From Rotaria socialis (taxonomy: Eukaryota > Rotifera > Eurotatoria > Philodinida > Philodinidae): a DNA stretch of 64,000 nucleotides. Shown here piece by piece: positions 26,001-36,649 of this stretch. Position 1 is the first letter of the stretch; each line of letters starts with the position of its first letter. The notes beneath the pieces were generated by a model. That model did no database searches, was not told where the DNA came from, and saw only the letters and a program-made list of their open reading frames with translations. The stretch spans positions 62,001 to 126,000 of the forward strand of contig CAJNYU010000038.1 in NCBI GenBank assembly GCA_905331475.1, given 5' to 3'. The position numbers and the translations under genes are program-made.

Positions 26001-26878
26001 AAGAAAATACTAATGTAATAAACAGTTTTCCTGCAAAAGCTGGCATTTGCGAAACTTCTGATAAAACCACTCCGAAGATACACAACCATCCGAAAGACAA
26101 TAATTCAACGGACGATGATAATAAATCATCAAAATCATATTCAAATAATCAAAGCCATGATCAAGAACATGTAGTACAGAGAAGCACCACTACAGAACAT
26201 AATGGTGGTAAGGCATAGATAGAATTTCTATGATGAATATATTAATTTTCCTTTCTTTTAGAAATTTCTAACGCACACGAAACAAATAATGAGGAGAGAA
26301 GACCAAACAAAGGTCCCTATGTGCAATCACAGGCTCCTATTGCCTTTTCAGGCCCGATTTTGTCGGCATCAGCTAATTTCGAGGATGTTGCTGTTTCGAC
26401 TTTGACGAATATCGATCTAGACGCTTTCACTTCGACTGATAACTCGTCCAATATAAGTGCTTCGCATCCGATTGGTACTGAAGCCGATCGTATAACAGGT
26501 CGATTAGGTGAAGAACTCGTTTTTCGCTACCTTCAAAGTAAATATCCGGATGACGATATTAAATGGATGAATCAAGATGCAGAAAGCGGTACTCCTTATG
26601 ATATTCATCTGATTGTTAAATCAGATAATAATCAAGAAAGATTTATTGAAGTTAAAACCACTCGATCCTTTGATCATAATTCATTTCCAGTATCGATTGG
26701 CGAAGTTGAACATCTTCTTCAACATCCATCAAATTATTATATTTATCGAGTTTACTATGCTGATAAAGCAGAATCATCAATAATTACAATCATGAATACA
26801 ATTAAATTTAATTTAGAACAAAAATATCTCAAACTTCTAATGACTTTTGAATCAAAGTCAGCAGATGGACAAAAATAA
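17070..26878 (+). CDS. NO VEIN-like giant GHKL-ATPase with DUF3883 C-terminus
   Basis: Sixteen exons join in frame to about 2,714 aa: 17070-17279, 17338-17389, 17438-17674, 17748-18364, 18424-18936, 19214-19815, 19871-20637, 20793-21727, 21786-22530, 23058-23378, 23428-23880, 23940-24528, 24622-25073, 25123-25263, 25314-26207, 26262-26878. Residues 1-~1070 are low-complexity then helical and unrecognised. Around 1075-1250 is a sacsin/Hsp90-type histidine-kinase-like ATPase: N-box ELIQNADDN (~1096), then NEIGF and a glycine-rich KGIGFKSVF lid. A long unassigned helical middle follows, then a charged linker (~2350-2550). DUF3883 lies at about 2580-2690 (GRLGEELVF...PYDIHL...FIEVKTTRS). This order and length match the plant NO VEIN family (~2,700 aa); the biochemical role is not established. 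Intron 9 (527 bp) is unusually long. AATAAA lies at about 26964. Confidence 0.88.
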
Positions 26879-28430
26879 TTCTCGATCAATGCGTTTTCAA
26901 AATGACATAAACCATTTGTTTTTTTAGAAAATTTCAATGCTTTCTTTAATTTTTCCATTAAAAAATAAAATATTCTTATCATCCCAACTGACGATCTTTT
27001 TGAATTCTAGCTAAACAAGTATGAACTTCGGCCTGAAATTTGATTTGAAGTCACAAGGCTTCTATTATTCTTTCGAAAATCATATTTTTATTATTATTAT
27101 TCGAAAAACACTTCTGTAGATAGATCACCACATTCTGAAAGTTCGCTGTGGTGTTGATTCTTTTACAATCCTTCTCTAAATAAACTGTCTAAAACAAATA
27201 GTTCTTGAAGACACTTCAGACTGACATACTCTTTCAAGCGAAAAAAGAAAATGAAATAAGTGCTCGCTGAGAATTTTCGTTTGCCAAGTATCTTCTGAAA
27301 ATGTTATATTGATGTAATAAAATTTTCTTGCGATTCACATGGGCGTAGTTCAAGATTGATTGTTGATAATGTCGACGTTAATTGAGTAATCAAAAGTATT
27401 CTTCTCTTTTCGGCTTCATTCGTTGCATGAAATCATATGTATTGGGACGTAATGAAATTAGTTTTGAAGAAGAAAAACATAAATTTCAAATGTATCAATC
27501 GAGCACAATATGCAAATGGCCTTTTTTAACCTTCGTGCAAGACAAAAACATTAATGTTAAATACGAAAGCTATTACATCGTAATTTATCAACCTTCGTTG
27601 AATAATTATCATTTTTCTTAGATAAACGATGAGATAATTAAATATTTTAGTGATGACATAACCATTATATCAATCATGGAAAATAGTTTATTTGATTTTT
27701 TTAATGCTACAAAACGATGTTTTTCTCGTTTCTATATAAGTGGCACTCTGATACGTACGCATTAAATACATCCATTTATACAATGATTCTTACGAGTTCG
27801 TTTCATTTGCAAACATTCAAAATACAGCAAATGCACATTGCTACTTTGGCCATGAGATGAATAATTGTTATTTACACTATTATGAAAGCATGTGCTAAAA
27901 TCTTCAATTTGGCATAAGCAATATATTTTTTCTCTTTAATTTCTATATATTTTAACTCATTTAAAATAGAAACTTCAAATAAGCATGAGTAACACTTGAC
28001 GAATCAATGACAGCTACCACCATTTTACCCAGTTCTCATATTAAGAAAAAACAATATACCTGTATTATTCGTATTCGTCACAGGGACGGCGCGAAGCAAC
28101 AGAAATATAGGAGGGTTACTTGAAAACGGAAGGTTTTTTTTCAAAAATCGGAGTAAAATTGAAACAAAAATTTCCAAAGTTGGGGCCCCCCCCCCTGGAT
28201 TCGTCAATATTTTATTTTATCGAATAAAGAATGACATCATTAGAAGGAGAGCCTAAGTTAATATTGTCTGCGCATCCGTAGCATGTGTATTGAAACTAAT
28301 CACAAAAACAAGTTTTTGATTTGTTTAATCTCAGTCTATAAAGTTTATCTTTAACATTGTATTCATCCAGATTACTTTGAGAAAAACAATTGCGTATGAA
28401 AAATACAATAAAATCATAAAATAGTTTCGA
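26879..28430. other. Intergenic region with a possible small repeat
   Basis: Between two convergent genes. No coding exon is supported; a 79-codon ORF at 27382-27621 starts without ATG and has no splice context. A candidate small repeat at 27996-28207 is listed separately. Confidence 0.6.
27996..28207. repeat. Candidate short element with 10-bp inverted ends and a C-run
   Basis: TTGACGAATC at 27996 and GATTCGTCAA at 28198 are exact inverted complements about 212 bp apart. The interior holds GGGGCCCCCCCCC, the longest G/C run in the window, next to a locally GC-richer block. A target duplication is not clear, so this may be a MITE or coincidence. Confidence 0.35.
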
Positions 28431-28808
28431 TTAATCAAAGCCCTTCAAGTAGCTTGCTTTTGCTTTGTTTATCATTTTGTCAATAGCTGAGAGAAGCTCT
28501 TCTTTTGAATTAGGTTGATTCGGAAATGGAATTGTAAAAATTCGAGTAGTCGCATCCGTGTGTTCATTGAACATGCGGTCATTTTTCTCTACTTCTTCCC
28601 ATCGATGATAGTTGCATAAAAGACGAAGACCAAATTTGTCTACAGAAATAACTTCAGCTATTGATAGCCGTTGTAGTTCAGCTTCAGGCTTCGGACCAAA
28701 AGTCATATCAACTAATTCGGCTAATTCAGTCGAATAATTTTTATTTAAACTATTCACGATTTTTGATACTGTTTGTTCGTCATAAATACCTTCTATTGTT
28801 TGCATCGT
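28431..28808 (-). CDS. Small unidentified protein (~124 aa)
   Basis: The minus-strand frame from ATG at 28806 encodes MQTIEGIYDEQTVSK...KAKASYLKGFD and stops at 28431. A strong pyrimidine-rich acceptor (gttttgtttttag) lies only 5 nt before the ATG, so either a spliced leader is added there or an undetected upstream exon joins. Composition is that of a real soluble, mostly helical protein (charged, no membrane segment, one WEE and one FTIPFPNQP segment). I do not recognise the family. It lies 3' of the E2 gene on the same strand, about 0.4 kb away. Confidence 0.6.
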   Translation of the reverse strand, partial: TMQTIEGIYDEQTVSKIVNSLNKNYSTELAELVDMTFGPKPEAELQRLSIAEVISVDKFGLRLLCNYHRWEEVEKNDRMFNEHTDATTRIFTIPFPNQPNSKEELLSAIDKMINKAKASYLKGFD

Positions 28809-29190
28809 TGCTAAAAACAAAACAAAACGAAATCAACAAATATTTTCACATATGATAAATTTTATCTATTCTTTTTATAGGCACACATTTGACTGCACGA
28901 CGATTCAAGATTTTATGACTCATTCAGCACGATTTATATCGTGCTACTCCAACGAGTATGAACAATTCATTGATGATTAGTATTAAATTTATTCGAATAT
29001 ATTTGATATTAAAAAATCTCTTGAATACAAACCACAAAAATGATACATAGCTAGAAATAAAATCGACTAAATTCACAGGGATTAATACAGCCGAACATGC
29101 ACAACAACAGAGTACTCCATAAAAGAAGATCAAAAGATGTGCGAGAACTTTAAATACGGCTGCGTTCGTACATTGCTTTGATTGAAATAA

Positions 29191-29673
29191 TTATAAATTT
29201 GAGGGTTGAGCGAATTCTTTTGTCAATGAACGAGCCTTCTCTTCGCTTTTCTCTTCTAAATTATCACCTTCAACGGGTACTTGATAATTCGGTTTTTCTA
29301 GTAAAGCACGCATTTCAAATAATATTTTACCAAGTGTTATACTAGGTGCCCATGTCGCATTCAATTGATCATTACATGCCGTACCCGTCTTTGAATCAAT
29401 ATTAGGATGACAAATAGGCGTAGTAAAATAAAACTCAGGTGGTTTAAACGGATATTCAGGCGGATATCTAATCAAAAACCGAAAATGACCGCTAGCATAT
29501 GGCGTATTATCTGGACCGATCAATATGCCAGTCATCTGATTGATATTATCTTCGCCAGTTGTCAAGTTCAAAGAGTAAGCAAATGGTAAGGGATTATCGG
29601 TTAATTCTTGTAAATTACGCTGTATACGTACGGTTTGTCGGTTAGGAGTGGCTGAAGATAAACCACTTGTCAT
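29191..29673 (-). CDS. Ubiquitin-conjugating enzyme E2
   Basis: A single exon encodes 160 aa. The UBC fold is visible: an N-terminal helix (RIQRNLQEL), YPPEYPFKPPEFYF, the HPN motif at 89-91 and the putative catalytic cysteine C100 in GTACNDQLN, 11 residues after H89 as in active E2s, followed by WAPS and a C-terminal helix. It would accept ubiquitin or a ubiquitin-like protein from E1 as a thioester and pass it to E3 or substrate. The subfamily is uncertain; the short acidic tail does not identify one. A ttttttcag acceptor 15 nt before the ATG suggests a trans-spliced or 5'UTR-spliced leader. It is followed closely by the 3' end of LRRC51 on the same strand. Confidence 0.9.
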   Translation of the reverse strand: MTSGLSSATPNRQTVRIQRNLQELTDNPLPFAYSLNLTTGEDNINQMTGILIGPDNTPYASGHFRFLIRYPPEYPFKPPEFYFTTPICHPNIDSKTGTACNDQLNATWAPSITLGKILFEMRALLEKPNYQVPVEGDNLEEKSEEKARSLTKEFAQPSNL

Positions 29674-29727
29674 GTTTTATATATATCTGAAAAAAATCGA
29701 TATATATATATTTATATAGAAATGAAT

Positions 29728-30553
29728 TTATTTTTTTAAATTTTTATTTGAAGTTTTCGGAAGCAAATTTTTATTCATGACACTCCACACGCCGCTTATT
29801 TGGCGATCACCTTTTGTTACTGGTGTACAATTCAAACTACGTAAATCCGGTAATAAACTGAGAACGTACGAACGTAGATAAGGCACATTCATTTCAACTG
29901 GATTACCATGCAATGTTAAGTATTTTAGTTCTCTCAACGAAGCTAATTTCTGTACTTCACCTGGATCGCTGAGCATGTTTTTATGAAAATAGAAATATTT
30001 CAATGAAGGCAATCGTGTTATAACCTAAAAAGAAAAACATGCAAATAAATGATGAAGAAAGAAAAAATATATTTAATGACATCTGCTACTTCCTTCATGA
30101 ACAATATTGAGTCACCACTCGTCTATAGATGTCACTAGTCTATTTTCATTGAAGTTTTCTTACTTACTGTGGGAATTTCAGTAAATTCATTAAACGATAA
30201 ATCCAATGACGCGAGAGCAAATGGATTCATGAGAGTTTTTCGTAAAAACTCCGGAAATGTATCCATAGGACCACTTAAGGAGTTATGATTTAAATTGATT
30301 CCATAAGAATGATACCGGTCACCTTCCACAACTAATTTTGAACCGCCCGTTGATACACGTGGTTCAACAACTGCATCTATGCGTGAATATTACTTTTTTC
30401 TTTCAAAAAAGCTCTGACAAAATAGATCATGTTACCTTCGAGCTTTCGTGCATTGTGAAACGAATAATCTAATGGAGGATATGATTGTGTATGATTATCA
30501 ATTCGTTTTTCTACTACTAATGCATTTCGTTTTAAACCTAATGATGAAGCCAT
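29728..30553 (-). CDS. LRRC51: Leucine-rich repeat protein LRRC51
   Basis: Three exons on the minus strand (30436-30553, 30168-30376, 29728-30024) join in frame to 207 aa, close to the ~190 aa of vertebrate LRRC51. Diagnostic stretches are YPPLDYSF near the N-terminus, LASLDLSFNEFTEIP, LKYLTLHGNPVE and a C-terminal PVTKGDRQISGVW, which match the family's conserved PPLDYSF, WIDLSFNDLT, LTLHGNP and VTKADR...VW. The family is found in ciliated organisms and is expressed in ciliated or sensory cells; its molecular role is poorly defined. Introns are 59 and 143 bp. Confidence 0.9.
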
Positions 30554-31060
30554 GGCGTACGAACAAAAAAAAGATGTGTATGATCGTGATCTTTGATGTG
30601 ATGAAAAAATAATGTTGCTAAGCAACGATCATCTATTCAATTTTATATTTATCTATGTCGATAATTTCAATCAGGTTAATTGTTTAAACTTAAATAAAAT
30701 AGTGAAATCAATTCTTATGTTTAAAAATTGCCTTCTAAATAATATGAAGGCTGTCGTCAAGCAACCATACCCAAAACAAGTACTCATGGCTGAATAAGAA
30801 AAAAAAACATGCATGTGCATTGAAAATATAAACAAAGAGAAAAGCTTTAGTGTACCACTTGAAAGTCGACATTGAATTGCATTTAAATGAAAACGTACGA
30901 ATAATTTTTAGATATTTGAAGTCTTGGTAAACTCGAATCTTCGTCATTTTAAATAGATGGCTGCTACAACAGTTAAAACTGAAGCTATTTGTATGAGACA
31001 TGAATTCTTTTTTTCCTTCTTCGTCTCATATTCATTTCATTTAAATTAGTAAATGACAAA

Positions 31061-34000
31061 ATGAAATTTCGTACACAAATTATCGATGGAAAGCCACAGA
31101 TATTCTTTGATACAAATGGTTTGTTAATTCATTTTTTTCTTCTTCGATCATCTAAATTCTAATTCATCATAACAGAATCTTCAGAAAAATCAAGAACAAA
31201 ACGAAATAGTCGAGCAACAAATAGTACAAATCGTCTTCCGGATCAAAATAAAAATAAATTCAATAATCAACAGTCTTCAGCACAAAAGGGTGCGAATAAA
31301 CAAAAAGCTAAAACTGAACAATCAGCGAATAAAGTACGAGTTAATGACGATGGTTCATCATTAGGAGTTTATATGACTATGGACGAACTAGCTGAACTTG
31401 TCAAAGCTGTAAAAGAAAATGCCAAAAGTAAAAGGAAAAAAGTTTTTCAAACGAGTATTTTTTTAAATATTTTAGCTGATGATAAGCCTCAAAACGAAGT
31501 TAAACGTAAATTGACTAAGTTTCTTAAAATATATTCCTCGGGTAATTTTTAGCAGAGTCAATGCCGCCACCGCCACCTCCGCCACCAGTACAGCAATACA
31601 ATGAAACAACAACTCGGCCAAGTATTCCTAAATTAGAACTACCGTCGGAACCTGCACCAGCTCGTATTTCACCTCGAGAACAAGTTCTAAGTATTATGGC
31701 TGAAAAGAAACGTCAAAAATGGATACGAGAAAAAGGTAAAATATATTTTTTTTCGTAAGAACTTGTTTAAGAAGATTTCTAAATTTTAGCTGAAATTGAA
31801 CGATTACAAATGGAAATCGAATACGATCAATTGAAACAACAATTATCTCCTCGTCATAACAAGCCTTCTGTATCTCCCGGTAGAATCGAAAAAAAAAATC
31901 TACTTCAACAATATTTTCTCATTGTTAGAACGATCAACATTTCAATATGATTTTCCAACATCAAACAACAGACCGCCACCTGTCCCATCGGGTCCACAAC
32001 CATTCAAACCAAATGAGCATATGCATGACATTCCTGCAAAAATCACCGAAAGTAATAAAAAAAAACAACGCAACAAAAACTCAAAAGAAAAAGAAAATAA
32101 TTCGTTTTCCTCCTAGATCAAAATAATGATCTGTTAAAAACACAACTAATGGAAAGGAAACAACAACAGTGGAAACAAGAAAATTGTATAATTTAAAAGA
32201 ATTTGATAGACACTGTACTGTTTGAATTCATTGTTTTTCAGCTGAAAAAAATCCAAATTGGAATCCTTTCGGCCGTCCAGGTGCTGGGGCTCCTAATCTC
32301 AACGAAAGTTATCAAAGAACATCTGTTTGTTTATCTATGTTTGTCAAATTCTCACAAATAAATTTCTTTTTCTAGCAAGTAACATCAAATAACGTTACAT
32401 CATACCGTCCACCAATGCAACAACAATATTCTGATACTTCATCACCAACATTATCCACCACAAATATTCATAGTGATCAAACACATATTCCAGCCGCTAT
32501 GCGAAGAAATTTATTATTTGGTGATGTTCGTTTTGAAGACGATGTTAAGACAGCGAAAGAAATCGAACGTCGTCAATGGTTAGAAGATTTGCAAAGGCAA
32601 GTTGAAGAAAAAAAGCAAAGAAAATTCAGTGTATACGAAACAGATCGTCGACAAGATTTTTTACGTGAAAATGTTCAACCAATTATTCAAGAAGCTGCCA
32701 GTCGACATCAACAACCAACAATGGAAACAAATGATCCAACGAAATATGAGAGAAGATCTCAATTATTGGATAAACTTCAACGTAATGGATATCCAATAGA
32801 TTCACTAGGTAAAAACATTCCAGGTAACATATTCGATTTCATTAAATTATCAAGAATCATTCTTCTTTTTCTGTCTGTTGGCTAGATGGTAGATCAAACG
32901 GTTCAGTATCGAATCAAACAACAGGCGACAAAATTTTCGGTTCAACTTATGATTCAGCATCAGCACAAAATATGACAACTAAAGTTGAACCATTGCATTT
33001 GAATGTCGGTATGGATCGACATCAAGCTTATCGATCGAAAGACACTCGTCGCGATGAATCTGTTAATACAGTTGATTCTACTTTTCGAAGGTAAGAACAA
33101 TCTCGAATTTTCACGTTTCGTCTCGAATTCAGTTTGATATTTGCACTCTTCTTTTTTTGTTCTTGCCAATTTTTTGTATCTAATAAAAAAAACAATATAT
33201 ATTATTATGTATTATGGCTGTTGTATTATAATGGCTACAAGTCATTTCTTACCTTTTGCTAATAGCAATTTCATCCATTATTCTTATTCTTGCGGCAATA
33301 AAAGAAAGAAATAATCAGCATTGATTTAAAAACTGAATTCCCACTAGCGATGAGGTGGTATAGAAAAAGTGCTGACTGACAAAGATAATTGACTATTTCG
33401 ACACAAGAATCCATATAGAAAAAAAAAATTACGGAGCTTGTAGCGAATAAAAAGATATTCTAGATTTCAATTCAACCAGCGGCGGATTGAGAGCGAGTGA
33501 TTGTTGCCATTCCTAAAAAGTTCTCTTCACAGAAAAAGCCTATGCCCATGAGAACTTTGAATTCTAAAATCTGTTCTTAAATTTAAAAAAGTAAAAGATG
33601 ATATTAAATTTTATGTTTTTTTTCCAGTGATCATGGTGTTCAAACTGATCTTGGAATGTCACAAAATCGACAAACAAATCCCTATGCTTATGAAGACTCA
33701 GACCTACCTCCTCAAGTTCCCAATCATCATTTTCGTAACTCAGGTTATCGTAATATTCCAAATCAACCAGGCAAAAACAATCCTCGGTTTCATTCACAAG
33801 ATGATAACAATCCATCGCGTCGTACGTCAACAATGAATCATAGGAATTCCAGTGATGACGGTACAGCATCTCAAATGAGTAATGCGCGTAGTTTCAATGG
33901 TCCAAGAGATGTCAATAATCGTCCACTGTGGAATTATAGAAATGCAGAACATCGTGAATATATTCCAAATTCAAAACGTGATCCTCATTATGAAAAACGA

Positions 34001-34820
34001 CAACGTCTTAAACATTTCGAGCAAGGCAATTTCGATCGTATTGATGATGTTCAAAAGAAAATATGCTACAATCGTTGGAATAGCGATAGTGAATTACAAC
34101 AAAAGAAACATGCTCCAACAAATCGTATACGTTCAACAACATCAAAAATGTCAGGATTCGGAACGCATAAAGACGAAAGTATTATGAATCTACTCAAAGT
34201 ACAAAATCGATTTGAACAAGAAAATTTTGCCGCAAGAAAAGCGTCATCACTCCACAATAAAAATGACGATGAATATAATTCAAATCGCGGATCATCATTA
34301 GATAAATATGATAATTATAACACTCACACCCGATCAGATGAGGTATATGATCGAGCAAAAATGAATTCACCATCATCTCACTCAAGAGACACATCACCTC
34401 ATAAAGAATTATTAGAAGTACGTAAGAAACGATGAATTATTTTCTACATATATAAATAATTCTAACATGATTATTTTATTTTGATAGTAAATATTAATCA
34501 AAGTTCACGTAGTTCCCTTTCCTTTTATTTTGCTGCATGGCTGTATTCTATATATATTTGCTTATTATTTTAATATCCTAGAACCATACAAATGATAATT
34601 ATCAACAACAAGAATGGGATAATACAAGTAGACAAATGCCTCCAATGGAATCTCCATCATACAATCCACCACAATCAAGACAAGAACATATCCTTCAGCA
34701 ACTATCTGCTATTAAAGAAGTCTGTATAATTTTCGCTTATTAAGAATTCTTACATTTGCTTATTTATCTTTTTTTTGTTCATAGAATTTGGTTCGTCGAC
34801 AACGAGAACTTGCATGCTAA
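31061..34820 (+). CDS. CCDC66/CSPP1-like centrosomal-ciliary coiled-coil protein
   Basis: Thirteen exons join in frame to about 834 aa: 31061-31118, 31176-31427, 31476-31505, 31553-31735, 31790-31879, 31929-32051, 32117-32185, 32242-32324, 32376-32823, 32886-33090, 33628-34417, 34582-34719, 34785-34820. The N-terminus FRTQIIDGKPQIFF and the later MTMDELAELVKAV recall the CCDC66 'LLDGKTKLIL' and 'LTQDQLQQIL' segments. A Pro-rich block (eight prolines) precedes coiled-coil AEKKRQKWIREKAEIERLQ. Residues ~370-420 (FEDDVKTAKEIERRQWLEDL then QRQVEEKKQRK) match the conserved arginine/glutamate coiled coil of CCDC66 and CSPP1, proteins of centrosomes, spindle poles and cilia. The C-terminal half is Asn/Ser/Arg-rich and disordered, ending in a short coil (LQQLSAIKENLVRRQREL). 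Exon 9 has two in-frame donors (32811, 32824). The 537-bp intron 10 is long for this gene. Confidence 0.65.
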
Positions 34821-35295
34821 GTGAATGTTATTCCATTTTGATAGAATTATTTCGCTAAGCGACTCTCCCTCTTTCTGTTTTGTTTGATCTCATCAATAGT
34901 TATGATGTTTTTTTTGTTTGCGTTGTGTTTGTTTGTTTGTTCTTTCTTCTTTTTTTTCTCTTCTTTGTGTGTGTGTAATTTTTTCAATAACTTTGAATAT
35001 TTGACCAAAGTATATGAATAAAATAAATAATCATGTTTACGGCCACAGCACATCTCTACTAATGATAACATAATTCTTTCTAAGCCTGCTGACATGCATA
35101 CGTACATCGCCTCAAGGACATTCAATGATGTATACCAAAAATAGAGAGAACGATAGAGCGACGCTCGAGTGACATATAATAATATTCGCATGCGTGTTTT
35201 GTTGTTTTCTGTTCTTTTGTTAGAGTCTCGATGTATAAACATCAACAACAAGAACTCCGTGAAAGTAATAGTATTGTATTGGCACAGTCTAGGTA

Positions 35296-36649
35296 ATGGA
35301 CGAATTAATAACAACCATTGGTAAGCGCAATTTGCTGTTATCAATCAGATTCAAGATTTAATATCAAAAATTTTTTTATGAAGGTATTGGAACATTTAGT
35401 AGAGTATTTTTAACACGTCATCGTACAGATGACTATGAAGAATATCATGCGCTGAAAATAATGGCTATACATGATATCATCAAACTCAATCAAGTTACTC
35501 ATGTAAATGATGAACGAACGATTCTTGAAAATGTCCAACATCCATTTATTGTTAGTTTGTAAGTTCGATATGCTACTTTTGTCCATCGTTTGAGAAATGG
35601 TATTTTGTTTTCCATAGTTATGGATCCTATCGAGATAATCGCTATTTATATTTGTCGATGGAATTTTTGCCAGGTGGTGAATTGTTTTCCTATTTTCGTC
35701 AAGTAGGTCGCTTTTATGAGCCTGTGGTCAGATTTTTTGTTTGTGAAATCACACTTGCTTTGGCATATTTACATAGTCTTTCCATTGTTTATAGGTAAAT
35801 CGAGTAGTCGTGATGAGTTTTGTCGTCTTATTGTTCTACGATACTTTATTTTTGTTCTAGAGATCTGAAATTGGAAAATCTCGTACTCGATAGAACAGGA
35901 CATGTGAAGTTAACCGACTTAGGTTTTTCAAAATATGTTCAAGATAGGTAAAGTGAAACAAAATATGCAAATTTCGAATTCAAGATAGACGTTTTTTTTT
36001 AATCTACTATAGAACCTATACACTCTGTGGTACGCCTGAATATCTAGCACCTGAAATGATTCTTGCCGCTGGTGGCCATTCATTTGGTGTTGATTGGTAT
36101 GCATTGGGTATTCTTACTTATGAACTGCTCGTAGGACGAACTCCATTTGCTCCGACAGATTATCGAATTCATCCATCACATACTTTTACGAAAATTTTAC
36201 ATGAACCGATTCCTTGGCCAACTCTACCATCATCTCATCACGGGTAAATGAGCATCACGACATAAGGCTTATTCATAATAATAATAATAATAATAACAAT
36301 ATTTTTCTAGAGTGGTTAATCGAGTTGCTCGTAATCTAATTCGAAAACTACTCGAGCGAGATCGAACACGTCGTCTAGGTTGTATGGCGGGTGGAGTTAA
36401 TGATATCAAACAACATCGATGGTTTCAAAATATTATTTGGACAGATATTCTGGAACGAAGAGTTCAAGTACGAAAAAATTAACATTGGTTTTAAGAAATA
36501 ATTAGCTATTACTTTTTCTTTTATAGCCACCCATCATACCAAAATTTGATCATCCAGGTGATACACAAAATTTCGAACTGTTTGAAGATGAACTACCTCT
36601 AGCACCAGAATGTACAAAAGAAGAATTTGATTTATTTCAAGAATTTTAA
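35296..36649 (+). CDS. PRKX: PRKX-like AGC protein kinase
   Basis: Seven exons (35296-35320, 35384-35558, 35618-35794, 35861-35947, 36013-36243, 36311-36467, 36527-36649) join in frame to 324 aa. The kinase domain shows [10 protein letters not shown] (ATP loop), [33 protein letters not shown] (catalytic loop), [14 protein letters not shown] (activation loop with the Thr phosphorylated by PDK1 in the family), and [14 protein letters not shown]. The C-terminal tail ends LFQEF, the hydrophobic FxxF of PKA-type kinases. PRKX phosphorylates Ser/Thr substrates and is inhibited by PKA regulatory subunits and PKI. Oddity: the magnesium-binding DFG reads DLG (KLTDLGFSK). The start ATG is 3 nt after a tctag acceptor and has an in-frame stop just upstream. 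The very short N-terminus (8 aa before the ATP loop) is notable versus human PRKX (358 aa). Confidence 0.85.

Noticed and set aside
27382-27621. 79-codon plus ORF after the NO VEIN-like gene
   Set aside because: No in-frame ATG near its start and no splice signals; downstream of that gene's poly(A) signal.
28924-29180. Hydrophobic minus-strand frame (AVLIPVNLVDFISSYVSFLW)
   Set aside because: Looks membrane-like but lacks an ATG and convincing splice sites and sits in the short gap after the E2 gene; could be an AT-rich artefact.
34847-35344. 165-codon minus ORF overlapping the PRKX start
   Set aside because: Low-complexity (Lys/Thr) end and overlaps a well-supported exon on the other strand; shadow of leader DNA.
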